In this document: one piece after another, positions 46,754 through 55,163 of the stretch | Position numbering within the stretch: position 1 is the stretch's first letter | Layout of the letters: every line of letters starts with the position of its first letter | Source: Chitinophagales bacterium | Lineage (GTDB): Bacteria > Bacteroidota > Bacteroidia > Chitinophagales > Chitinophagaceae | DNA length: 64,000 nucleotides | Assembly: GCA_013298665.1 (NCBI GenBank) | Contig: JAAFIK010000022.1 | Coordinates: forward strand, 1-64,000 | Direction of reading: 5' to 3' | Program-made: the position numbers and the translations under genes | The notes under the pieces: model-generated | What the model saw: the letters and a program-made list of their open reading frames with translations, nothing else | The model's database searches: none | What the model was told of the DNA's origin: nothing

Positions 46754-49141
46754 TTACTGGCGGATACGTTTATACTCACTATCATTCACCGTTTTATTCC
46801 GGTAGGTACTGTTTTTCAGTTTGCCAAACTTGTAAGTTACCGTAAGCCGTGCCAGGTGGGTATTCATCCGGCTGTCGTTGTTGGTGGTAATCAGCCCAAG
46901 GGTGTTCTGCCCCACCAGCCGGAAACTCCTTAAAATGTCTTCGCCTACGAGCCGCAACTGCAACTGGTTGTTGTAAAATGATTTTGCCATACCGATAGAA
47001 AGCGTGTAAAATGCATTGTTTTTCCGTAAGCCATTGCTCTTGAAGGAGTAATACTGGCCGCTCAGGTCAAGATCAACCCAGCGGGGGATGCTCCACTGGT
47101 TGAATGTATAGAAATAGAGCTGCGGGCGGAACTGTCCCTGTACATAATTTGGCCGGTTGTCTAATATCTTTTCGAGGCTGACGCTGACGGTATTGTAGGA
47201 AGAAAAGTTTTTATACGTAAAGGGGATGTCCACTGCAGCATTGTACAGTTCCTGGTGACCGAGGTTTTCGCTGGTATAGACAATACTGTTGACCCCGCTC
47301 TGCCCTACCAGCGGGATGCCGCGGATGGGATTGTTGGAGCGGGAGAACCCGATACGCAGACTGTAGCTTTTCCAGTTGATACTGCCCTCCAGCGAATGTA
47401 CCAGTTCGGGAATCAGGCGGGGGTTGCCCTGTACCGTTGTCAGCGAATCGAGGTACCAGAGAAAAGGATCAATGCTCTGGTAAACCGGCCGGTTGATGCG
47501 CGAGGAATAAGAGAGCGCGTAAGACCAATCCTCCGACGCCGTATAACCGATGCGGGCATTGGGGAAGAGATTGACATAAGTGGTATCAATCACTTTCCGG
47601 TTGAGTGCACGGGAGAACCCATCTACATCGGACATTTCTGTGCGTACCCCGGCACGATAGCTCCATTTGTTTTTCGTAATGCCATATTGCAGGTAAAAGG
47701 CCGGCACCACTTCGGTATAAATAAAGTTATTGGCAAACTGCGGAAAGTCGGTCCATTTGTCCGTCGTATCCACACGCGATTTGAAAGCGATGCGGCCTTC
47801 GTTGGTAATGCGGGCAATACGGGCACCTGCTTCAAGTTTTCCCCCTTTGCGGAACATTTTGGTGAGGTCGGCCTGGAAGGTATAGAGGCTGATCAGGTTG
47901 TTGCCATCATTTACCCGCAGCGCCTGGGGCTGTGCCACCCCGTTATTGGTGATCGACTCGCGGATCTGGTCATAGAGCTTTGTTTTAAAATTGCTGTACT
48001 GCAATCCTGCAAAAAAAGTACTGCCCAGCGTGTCGATGGCATAGTTGTAATTGAGGTTAACGGAATTGTTGATGTTGCGCGTGAGCCCATTGTTGAAAGT
48101 GGTGAGTTTGGTGAGTACATTGGAGGGCGTGCGGGCATCATTGCGGATGTCTACCCCGAGATCGAAACGGTTGTAAAGTCCGTCATACTGGACGGAAATA
48201 TCACTTTTGGGTGTCAGTTGATACGCCACACCAAAGCGGTAGTTGTTGGTTAGTGTAAGCCTTGTATTTTCCTCCTGCCGGGTATTGGCCACATATTTAC
48301 CGGAGGGGTAACTGAATGTTTTTACAAAATCAGCCACGGTCCAGTCCGTACCCTGGTCGAGTACATAATCGCCCGTAACAGACAGTTTCTTTTTGCGGTA
48401 GTTGAAATTAAAAGAAGCCGAGTTCATGTAATGCCTGGCGGCCGTAAAGTTTTGCGTAAGGATGCCCTGGAAACCCTCAAGGCTGCTGAGTTTTTTGGTA
48501 ATGATGTTGATTACGGCACGGCCGCGGGCCTCATATTTGGCAGAAGGGTTGGTAATGATCTCAACCGACCTGATCTGTTGTACGGGTATGGAGGCCATGA
48601 TTTCGAAGGTAATGGGTTTGCCATTGAGGTAGATGAGTGCATCGCCTTTGCCAAAAACCGTAACGGTACCCTTACCCACGGTAATACCCGGCGATTTCGA
48701 CAGCACATCGGCGGCTGAGGTACTGGCGCTGAGCATCGTGTTTTCCACGTTTACCTTTGTGCCTTCGCCCGTCTTCTTAAACAGGGGCATTCTCGCCGTT
48801 ACCACTACCCCACCCAATTGCCTGACCGCAGCCAGTACAACCGTACCAAAATCATAGGTATCGCCAGTGGCTGTAACGGTAAAACTGGTATCGCCAAGAC
48901 CAAAGGCGCTGATCTTTACCATAAAGTTCGCCACCGGGATACCCGGCACAACGACTTCCCCATTTTCAAAAAAGCCCGTTTTGAGCAGGGCGGCGTCTTT
49001 AACAGCCGTAATCAGGATTTCGCCCCCAACGGGCTGCTGCGTACTGTTGGTCACCCTTCCTTTCAGTAATATGCCCTGTGCAAAACCGGTATGCAGGCAA
49101 GCAACCAGTACCAAGGAAAGCAGTATTTTAGCCGTGTTCAT
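46754..49141 (-). CDS. TonB-dependent receptor-like outer-membrane protein, next to the NRPS operon
   Basis: A 795-residue protein. Signal peptide MNTAKILLSLVLVACLHTGFA; carboxypeptidase-regulatory-like domain at about 25-110 (ILLKGRVTNSTQQPVGGEILI); plug at about 120-215 (ADVLSKSPGITVGKGTVTVFG, ITNPSAKYEARGRAVINIITK); then a 22-strand-type barrel ending NDSEYKRIRQ, not in an aromatic residue. It is 168 bases before the NRPS start on the same strand, so it may head the operon or have its own transcript. It is a candidate uptake or recognition receptor for the peptide product, as is usual beside siderophore synthetases, but this beta-barrel family is not specific for siderophores. Confidence 0.87.
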   Translation of the reverse strand: MNTAKILLSLVLVACLHTGFAQGILLKGRVTNSTQQPVGGEILITAVKDAALLKTGFFENGEVVVPGIPVANFMVKISAFGLGDTSFTVTATGDTYDFGTVVLAAVRQLGGVVVTARMPLFKKTGEGTKVNVENTMLSASTSAADVLSKSPGITVGKGTVTVFGKGDALIYLNGKPITFEIMASIPVQQIRSVEIITNPSAKYEARGRAVINIITKKLSSLEGFQGILTQNFTAARHYMNSASFNFNYRKKKLSVTGDYVLDQGTDWTVADFVKTFSYPSGKYVANTRQEENTRLTLTNNYRFGVAYQLTPKSDISVQYDGLYNRFDLGVDIRNDARTPSNVLTKLTTFNNGLTRNINNSVNLNYNYAIDTLGSTFFAGLQYSNFKTKLYDQIRESITNNGVAQPQALRVNDGNNLISLYTFQADLTKMFRKGGKLEAGARIARITNEGRIAFKSRVDTTDKWTDFPQFANNFIYTEVVPAFYLQYGITKNKWSYRAGVRTEMSDVDGFSRALNRKVIDTTYVNLFPNARIGYTASEDWSYALSYSSRINRPVYQSIDPFLWYLDSLTTVQGNPRLIPELVHSLEGSINWKSYSLRIGFSRSNNPIRGIPLVGQSGVNSIVYTSENLGHQELYNAAVDIPFTYKNFSSYNTVSVSLEKILDNRPNYVQGQFRPQLYFYTFNQWSIPRWVDLDLSGQYYSFKSNGLRKNNAFYTLSIGMAKSFYNNQLQLRLVGEDILRSFRLVGQNTLGLITTNNDSRMNTHLARLTVTYKFGKLKNSTYRNKTVNDSEYKRIRQ

Positions 49142-49375
49142 GTGTCATAAAGCTGATGTATGGTAAAATTAGCAGTATCGCCCGAGACAAAGAAAAGAAA
49201 TTAGGGCCGGACATATCGGGACAGGGGGAGACTTAGTACTGAGTACCTTGCCTCGGGTACGCTTGTGTTTATTAAAGGGCGGTATATATAACTGGCGGTA
49301 ACAACTCAATGGTAGTAAAAAGTATAGACCATCTTAATATCCACGGAATCGGCTTTATAACGATCGTAAGACATT

Positions 49376-49657
49376 TTAATTAAGTACAGGACTGTTATAA
49401 AACTCCATTGGCTTACGCGTAATGTATATGTTACCTGGAGGACGCTTACCTCCACCCAGTAAGATGGTGTCGTTACAATAACCAGTTGTGGTAAGGCTGA
49501 ATTTGTACACCGTTTTCGGTATGGGTTTTACTTCCTCGTTTATTGGCTTTGCAGCAGACGTAATATGTACTTCCACCGTTGATGTTTTTCCCTGTATACA
49601 GCCCGTACACCATTGCAGCAGCAGATAGATAATTGTATGCAGTATCATTTTTTTCAT
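49376..49657 (-). CDS. Small putative lipoprotein of unknown function
   Basis: A 93-residue protein. MKKMILHTIIYLLLQWCTGC gives a signal sequence and a lipobox-like CTGC. The rest has no recognised domain (KTVYKFSLTTTGYCNDTILLGGG, then RPPGNIYITRKPMEF). It lies alone between the TonB receptor gene and the repeat-rich block. A plausible real gene, but not in a family I recognise. Confidence 0.5.
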   Translation of the reverse strand: MKKMILHTIIYLLLQWCTGCIQGKTSTVEVHITSAAKPINEEVKPIPKTVYKFSLTTTGYCNDTILLGGGKRPPGNIYITRKPMEFYNSPVLN

Positions 49658-49836
49658 GTTTTATAAGTTAAAATGGTTTAAATGGTTATATTACTAAGGT
49701 ATGATGCCGATTGATGCTTTCCGGAGGGGTTAAACTGTGGGCGGTCGGCATTTCCGGATTAAAAGTACGATTTTTCGTTGATAAAGGAGACAATCAGTAC
49801 TTACTGCCGTACCTAGTAGCCAGTCGGAGGGGTCAA

Positions 49837-50205
49837 CCTAAACTTTTGATAGGTCGACCTATACCTACCCATAGGAGGACCTAAACTTTTGATAGGTCGT
49901 CCTATACCTACCTATAGGAGGACCTAAACTTTTGATAGGTCGACCTATACCTCCCTATAGGAGGACCTAAACTTTTGATAGGTTGACCTATACCCACCTA
50001 TAGGAGGACCTAAACTTTTGATAGGTCGTCCTATACCTACCCATAGGAGGACCTAAACTTTTGATAGGTCGACCTATACCTACCCATAGGCCGACCTAAA
50101 CTTTTGATAGGTCGACCTATACCCACCTATAGGAGGACCTAAACTTTTGATAGGTCGTCCTATACCTACCCATAGGAGGACCTAAACTTTTGATAGGTCG
50201 TCCTC
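49837..50205 (+). repeat. Nine-unit 43-bp tandem repeat array
   Basis: The sequence cctaaacttttgatagg starts at 49837, 49880, 49923, 49966, 50009, 50052, 50095, 50138 and 50181, exactly 43 bases apart each time. The following 26 bases vary only at a few positions (cgacc/cgtcc, tacctaccc/tacccacc). The unit contains gaccta...taggtc and cctata...tagg inverted repeats, so each could fold into small stems. The last unit is partial. Confidence 0.97.
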
Positions 50206-50290
50206 CCTCCCCGCAGGGTTTTGACCGGTTTACTCCGGGCAATACATCAAAAAAGCAGGATACCGGTCAATTTTTCCGGAAAACCCTCTC

Positions 50291-50338
50291 ACTGCTAAGT
50301 ACTAAGTACCGGGTACCGGGTACCCGGTACTTAGCAGC
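50291..50338. repeat. Long GTAC-rich palindrome
   Basis: taagtaccgggtacc (50303-50317) and ggtacccggtactta (50319-50333) are perfect reverse complements with one base between them. Outside, ctgctaagtac (50292-50302) mirrors gtacttagcag (50328-50338), so two alternative hairpins share one side. Confidence 0.9.
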
Positions 50339-50404
50339 AGGATAAGAAGACGCTGGTATCAGGAGGGGTTCCGGGTACTTAGCCGGGGGCTGTCTTGATA
50401 CTTG

Positions 50405-50422
50405 GTACTGAGTACTCAGTAC
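50405..50422. repeat. 18-bp perfect palindrome
   Basis: gtactgagtactcagtac is identical to its reverse complement. A related tacttagtactgagtacc occurs at about 49231-49250 beyond the TonB receptor gene. Confidence 0.85.
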
Positions 50423-50879
50423 TTGGTACGGAAAAAGACGGGCTTAGACGGGGATCCCTCGGCTTTACTACGGGGTTACCACGGGGCTACCCCGGGGTAA
50501 TATTTGTTTTTCTCCGGAAGCTGCTGTATTTTTAACCGGTTACCGACACGTCCGCCTTATGCCGCATGGTGTTTTCAGGATAAAATAAACGCATGGTGGC
50601 ATAATGCCGATAGACATTCCGTTTTTTTGAGAAAAAGCGGCTTCCTGTATGTCTCATCGGTATCACCAGCAGTCTACCGGTAACCTTTAGACCAATATTT
50701 ATGATTTACCCATAATCATTATTCTACTTATTCAATACTGCGGTGTATTTATTGCCTGTGCTGCGCCCGTATCCGGGGAAAAAGGGTGTTTTTCCGGGTT
50801 GCGGGCATGGGGGTATGGGGTAAATTGCAGAATGGTGATATCCTTCGCTTTCACTACGGAGCGGCATACAAGAGGGGTA

Positions 50880-51099
50880 GCCATCGCATCGGGAGGATAA
50901 GGGCGTAACGGGGGCGGCGCTGAAGGGCAAAACCTGGAAGCAGAGAAAGGGGCTGCGCTATATATTGCTTCGGGTGGCGCGGGTGGCGGCAGGATTGGAC
51001 ACAGGGATTGATGTACCGTATATGGAGTTGCGGCGGGGGAGTAAGGAGAAGATTAAGGGGGAGTTAATGGCTATTGTTAGTCCGCCGGATGCGTTTTAA
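50880..51099 (+). pseudogene. Possible C-terminal gene fragment
   Basis: The frame is open from a TAG at about 50876 to the TAA at 51097-51099 and reads KGKTWKQRKGLRYILLRVAR ... VPYMELRRGSKEKIKGEL ... SPPDAF. Codon content is G-rich, unlike the surroundings. No ATG precedes it and no family is recognised. Confidence 0.3.
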
Positions 51100-51250
51100 T
51101 GATCAAAGATCAATTGGTGAAAGTGATGGCACCAATAATAACCTGCCTTTGCTGGCAGGCATACATGTATAACAATTAAATTGTTGATAATCAAGTACGT
51201 AGAATTTATAGACTGCGTATAATAACATTAATATAAACATACCACCGTAT

Positions 51251-51988
51251 ATGAAGTCGTTACTCTTTACAACTTTGGGACTCTTGCTGACACTTACTTC
51301 AATTGCTCAACCTTCTTTTGACGCATGGGAAGCGGAATCAAAAACAAACAAGCGACTATTACCTCGTTATGGACTTCTTCCTAAAACGCTGGAGGAAATA
51401 CAATCAGACTCCGACTATGTCAAGCAAATGATGGCAGTACCTCAATTCAAATCCCGTAGAGAAGCATCAAGCCATATGATTAACTTAGGTTTTCAATACT
51501 ACTATCGAGCTGACTTTAAGACTGCAATGTATCGCTTCAATCAAGCATATTTATTAGACTCAACTAATACCGACATATTCTGGGGTTATGGTGCTGTTTA
51601 TATGGCATTTGGACGCTTTGATTTAGCCAAAGTCCAATACAACGATGGCTTATCCATTGACTCTGCAAACACACATTTATTGACAGACCAGGCAACATAT
51701 TACATGGGACAATACTACCTGACTATTCAGATGCCTAAAGACGACATAATCAAAGACCCAAAAGCACAGGCAAGCCAATTCATGGACTCGGCAATAAAAT
51801 ATTTAAACAAATCATACAATTTAAATCCTAAGGACGTCAATACTGTTTACAAACTTTCAATTTGCTTTTGGAATATAGACAATTGCAACAATGCCTGGAA
51901 ATATTATGATGAAGCTGTTGAACTTGGCGGGAAACCGATAACAGAAGATTACACTAAAGATTTAAGGAACCGATGTAAACGAAAATAG
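51251..51988 (+). CDS. Secreted TPR-repeat protein
   Basis: A 245-residue protein with signal peptide MKSLLFTTLGLLLTLTSIAQ. From about residue 75 helical repeats with TPR-like spacing follow (MINLGFQYYYRADFKTAMYRFNQAYLLD, then VYMAFGRFDLAKVQYNDGLSID, and later KYLNKSYNLNPKDVNTVYKLSICF). Such proteins mediate protein contacts in the periplasm. No partner is evident. AT-rich, the first gene of the second accessory segment, and followed by a sequence (agtggcatataacaggg) similar to the start of the intergenic repeats. Confidence 0.75.
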   Translation: MKSLLFTTLGLLLTLTSIAQPSFDAWEAESKTNKRLLPRYGLLPKTLEEIQSDSDYVKQMMAVPQFKSRREASSHMINLGFQYYYRADFKTAMYRFNQAYLLDSTNTDIFWGYGAVYMAFGRFDLAKVQYNDGLSIDSANTHLLTDQATYYMGQYYLTIQMPKDDIIKDPKAQASQFMDSAIKYLNKSYNLNPKDVNTVYKLSICFWNIDNCNNAWKYYDEAVELGGKPITEDYTKDLRNRCKRK

Positions 51989-52048
51989 AAAAGTGGCATA
52001 TAACAGGGTGGAAATGAAGGGCTGGCGGGAGGTGAGGAAATAGAAGGA

Positions 52049-52661
52049 ATGGCAACACCACCCAAAATCGAACAACCATCTTATACTACATCAAACTATC
52101 AAAGTGCTTTACCGACAAAGAAAAAACCATTCGCAATTCCATTGATAGTTGTTGGCGCATCAGTTGTCATTGGGCTTGCAAGTTGGTTTGTTTACAAAAA
52201 TCCCCAAAACTCTGACACTATTAATTCACTACAAGACCAAGTCTCAACACAAGAGCAGTCCATAAAGACACAGCAAAATACTGACGCTGAAAAAGAGACA
52301 GAAAGACAAAGAGTCAATGCTGCAACCACAGCTAAAAATATGAACTTTAGAAACAACTTGCAGTAAAAAAATTTATCCTGTCAGCGGGGTATATTATGCA
52401 GCAGGAAGGGATTACAGCAAAACACTGTTGATACAAGCCGACAGTACATTTGTATTGACACAATCTTACTTTGAAACAACTTCACAATGCAAGGGCAGAT
52501 TTACTTCAATAGCAAAAGATACATTACTGTTGGTGTGCGCTGATGAGGACTTCCCGGCACAAATTTCGCGTGGGTATATGACTGAAAGGACAAAAAAGGT
52601 AGTTGTCCTGAAAGGCAACCGATTAAAAATTGATAAGACCGTTTTAGCACATAAAAATTAA
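52049..52661 (+). pseudogene. Probable membrane-anchored protein split by a frameshift
   Basis: The first frame (52049-52366, 105 residues) has a membrane segment (AIPLIVVGASVVIGLASWFVY) and a helical region SLQDQVSTQEQSIKTQQN, and ends NNLQ before TAA. In another frame from that point (KKIYPVSGVYYAAGRDYSKTL) to 52661 the sequence continues as a beta-rich 90 residues ending KIDKTVLAHKN. The two halves may be one gene interrupted at the run of seven A after 52360. I do not recognise the family. Alternatively they are two unrelated frames. Confidence 0.45.
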
Positions 52662-53097
52662 CCCTATACACGACAGCACAGTTATAATACCAATGAGTGA
52701 ATATGAAACGGAACAGCGGAGCAACATGCTTCGGAATATATACGTCGAAATCTACTTCTTTGCAAAGTTGCGATACGTTGTATACAATGCCAATAGATTC
52801 GCTGATACGGCTGGGGCACCCAAAAAACAGCAACAACCAACAGTAATATGGACGACTTAAAAGATGGCATGGTGGTTGAGCGGGTGCAAGATTTTTGAGG
52901 ATCAACAAAAAATTCTTCGATTTACCTGTATGGCATCATTGACCAGCTATAATACTTTTAAGAGTTTGAAACAGCGTTCCCCTGCTAAGGTTAAGAAAGC
53001 TGCTTATAAAGCAAAGGCAGAAACAGCGATGGAAGCCTTTCTCCGGTTGTGAAGTAAGATAAAGGTAAGAAAAGCTTAAAGGTAAATAGAGAAGAAC
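52662..53097. other. Degenerate region between broken genes
   Basis: Short open frames are present, for example plus-strand KSTSLQSCDTLYTMPIDSL at about 52740-52800, which reads like a lost lipoprotein, and a 62-codon frame at 52864-53052 rich in K and A. None is long enough or recognised. I regard it as decayed DNA. Confidence 0.35.
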
Positions 53098-53454
53098 TTA
53101 ACCGACAAATACAATCAGCTACCTGATAACATTGGCTCTACGTTTCAAAAAGCAAGAGAAAATGCTATTAAAGCAATCAACCCCGGGTGAATGAAAGCTA
53201 ATTGGAAAATTGGCAGACATATTGTTGAATTTGAACAACATGGAAAAGAGAAAGCCGATTACGTAAGTGCATTACTAATCAGTCTTGCCAAAGACTTAAA
53301 AACTGAATAAAATAAGGGCTTCAGTAAAAGCAATATCTATTTGTACAGGTTATTTTATACCCAATACCAAAAACTCCGGACAGTATTTGGAAAATTGAGC
53401 TGGAGTCATTACGCAGAATTATTGACGGCAGGTAATATCGTTTGGACGCAATAG
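53098..53454 (+). pseudogene. Decayed DUF1016 (YhcG-like) N-terminal domain
   Basis: One reading frame gives ENAIKAINPG, a TGA, then NWKIGRHIVEFEQHGKEKAD and ISLAKDLKTE, a TAA, then NKGFSKSNIYLYRLFYTQYQ, LRTVFGKLSWSHYAELLT and a TAG. These blocks are the N-terminal domain of DUF1016 nucleases (the family pairs this with a PDDEXK nuclease domain, missing here). Two in-frame stops and the missing C-terminus show it is dead. Confidence 0.75.
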
Positions 53455-53662
53455 GCGAAGTCTCTCATAACCAATACCACAGGTCAGGCATCCCGCCTTT
53501 TTTCGGTACCAGGCACACAAAAGTCAATCCAGAAAACGCGCTGACAAAACAACCTGCCTTCTTCCTGTGCTTTGGGGGACACACTCTGCCACGGTGGACA
53601 CAGTATGCAATTGAACAGTAAAGCGAGCAACTAATCTCACGGTTCAGGCAAAATACTTAAAT

Positions 53663-55006
53663 TTGACAATGGATACTAAAAAGAAAAAGTATACGCTCCC
53701 TGATGGTTATTCCTTATTTCAAACGACCCTGAAATCAAACGATTTTTTAAACAACCCGATAAAGTTTATTTCAAAAAGCATGGACGCCTTTGGAGGCACT
53801 TATTCAGCAGCATTGGGCATTAATAGAAAACTCATCCTGACTCAAAATCCGGACTTCATCAATTACATATTAAAAGAAAACCACAAAAACTATAACAAAT
53901 CAGCATTAGCTACTGAACGTGCAGTTCAATTCTTCGGAAAAGGACTGCTTTTTTCTAATGGCGACTATTGGTTAAGACAAAGACGATTAATACAACCAGC
54001 ATTTCACCGGGAAAAACTACAGGGCTTGTATGACATCATCATCAGGTCAATCGATGAATTTCTCCTGCAATTTCCAATTGGTGAAAGCATTAACATCTAT
54101 CCATCAGTTCATCAGCTTTCTTTCAGCATTTTAATAAAATCATTATTCGACATAAAGTTGTCTTCTCAAATCATGGAAGAACTTGGCCTGATCTTTACAG
54201 AACTACAGGACTTTCTAATCAAAGATATAAACCAACCATTACGAAAGCTGTTTTATCCATTTACAGGAACAGAAAATATTCAACGGAAAAAAGCAAAAAA
54301 GTTAAGAGAAATTTTCATTGGAATAGTTAATGAACGAAAAGCGGATGATAATAACTATTCTGATTTGTTGGATATGCTTTTAAAAAGTAAATATGAAGAT
54401 ACTGGCGAAGCAATGACTAACGAGCAGATTGCAGATGAATTGCTGATTCTTATTTTTGCAGGACACGACACTACAGCAAATACCCTTTCATGGTTGCTGT
54501 ATTTACTTTCAACAAATAATGACACCGCTCAAAAATTGACAGATTCATTTGACGGCAGCACCATATATGAATGTTTGAATAATGAATATCTAAAAGCGAC
54601 AATAAACGAAGCCATGCGTTTGTACCCTGCTGCATGGATGACAGAACGGGTTGCTATAGAAGACGATGAATTTGAAGATTTTTCATTTCCCGGAAACACA
54701 ATTATTATACCTTTCTTTTTTGGGTTACACAGAGACAAAACCCTTTGGAATGAAGCACTTAAATTTTACCCTGAAAGGTTTATAGGTGACACAAAAACTG
54801 CAAAATCAAAAAATTATTTCCCATTTGGGGCAGGCCCAAGAATGTGTATCGGCAATAATTTTGCAATGGCAGAAATGTCGTTTTTCATCTTTTTATTTTT
54901 AAAAAAATTCCAAATCAAACCAACAGGCCAGCTACCAGACATGAGACCTTTGATTACGTTGAAACCAGACAGAGTTCTTTTAGACATTCAACACATTAGC
55001 GGTTGA
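53663..55006 (+). CDS. Cytochrome P450
   Basis: A 447-residue haem mono-oxygenase. The oxygen-activating I-helix motif is IFAGHDTTANTLSW (AGxDT), the ExxR is in NEAMRLYPAAW, and the haem-binding loop is FPFGAGPRMCIGNNFAM with the proximal cysteine. No signal peptide or membrane anchor, so it should be soluble and need separate ferredoxin/reductase partners, none adjacent. The substrate is unknown. The sequence type (short N-terminus, WLRQRRLIQPAFHREKL) matches bacterial P450s related to fatty-acid or terpenoid hydroxylases. AT-rich, bounded downstream by repeat copy D, so probably acquired. Confidence 0.93.
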   Translation: MTMDTKKKKYTLPDGYSLFQTTLKSNDFLNNPIKFISKSMDAFGGTYSAALGINRKLILTQNPDFINYILKENHKNYNKSALATERAVQFFGKGLLFSNGDYWLRQRRLIQPAFHREKLQGLYDIIIRSIDEFLLQFPIGESINIYPSVHQLSFSILIKSLFDIKLSSQIMEELGLIFTELQDFLIKDINQPLRKLFYPFTGTENIQRKKAKKLREIFIGIVNERKADDNNYSDLLDMLLKSKYEDTGEAMTNEQIADELLILIFAGHDTTANTLSWLLYLLSTNNDTAQKLTDSFDGSTIYECLNNEYLKATINEAMRLYPAAWMTERVAIEDDEFEDFSFPGNTIIIPFFFGLHRDKTLWNEALKFYPERFIGDTKTAKSKNYFPFGAGPRMCIGNNFAMAEMSFFIFLFLKKFQIKPTGQLPDMRPLITLKPDRVLLDIQHISG

Positions 55007-55026
55007 AAGGACAAGCACGAACACAC

Positions 55027-55124
55027 AATATTTAGTGGCATAGCCGGAAAGCCCCGCAAAAAATCATTATCTTCAAATAAAAATATTGCTGCGGGCAGTC
55101 CACCCGGCACTTCCCGCAGCAATA
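55027..55124 (+). repeat. Intergenic repeat element, copy D, with hairpin
   Basis: Core aatatttagtggcatagccg, then gaaagccccgcaaaaaatcatt, nearly identical to copy B 48 kb away. It ends in a perfect 12-bp stem (tattgctgcggg at 55084-55095, cccgcagcaata at 55113-55124). It sits between the P450 and the VOC fusion gene. Confidence 0.8.
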
Positions 55125-55163
55125 CAAACGCCGGCAGCAAGTATCACCAAAAAACAATAGCAA

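Larger units (their letters stand above)
49658..51250. other. Repeat-rich non-coding block with a possible coding relic
   Basis: About 1.6 kb without a convincing intact gene. In order: a 43-bp tandem array (49837-50205), GTAC-rich palindromes (50291-50338 and 50405-50422), a C/G-rich inverted region (acggggttaccacggggcta near 50477), and then a plus-strand open frame without ATG from about 50880 to 51099. Part of that frame (YILLRVARVAAGLDTGIDVPY) looks protein-like, and it ends SPPDAF. It may be the tail of an unrecognised gene. Confidence 0.5.

Noticed and set aside
28665..49141. Naming the NRPS product a siderophore
   Set aside because: The TonB receptor and SyrP-like hydroxylase are compatible, but there is no recognised iron-chelating residue code, no siderophore-utilisation gene and no Fur-like site that I can see.
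49837..50205. CRISPR-like array
   Set aside because: The repeats recur every 43 bases and the sequence between the conserved parts is also repeated with only few changes, so there are no unique spacers. No cas genes are nearby.
50724..50930. 68-codon minus-strand frame
   Set aside because: No family content, low complexity, and it overlaps a more protein-like frame on the other strand.
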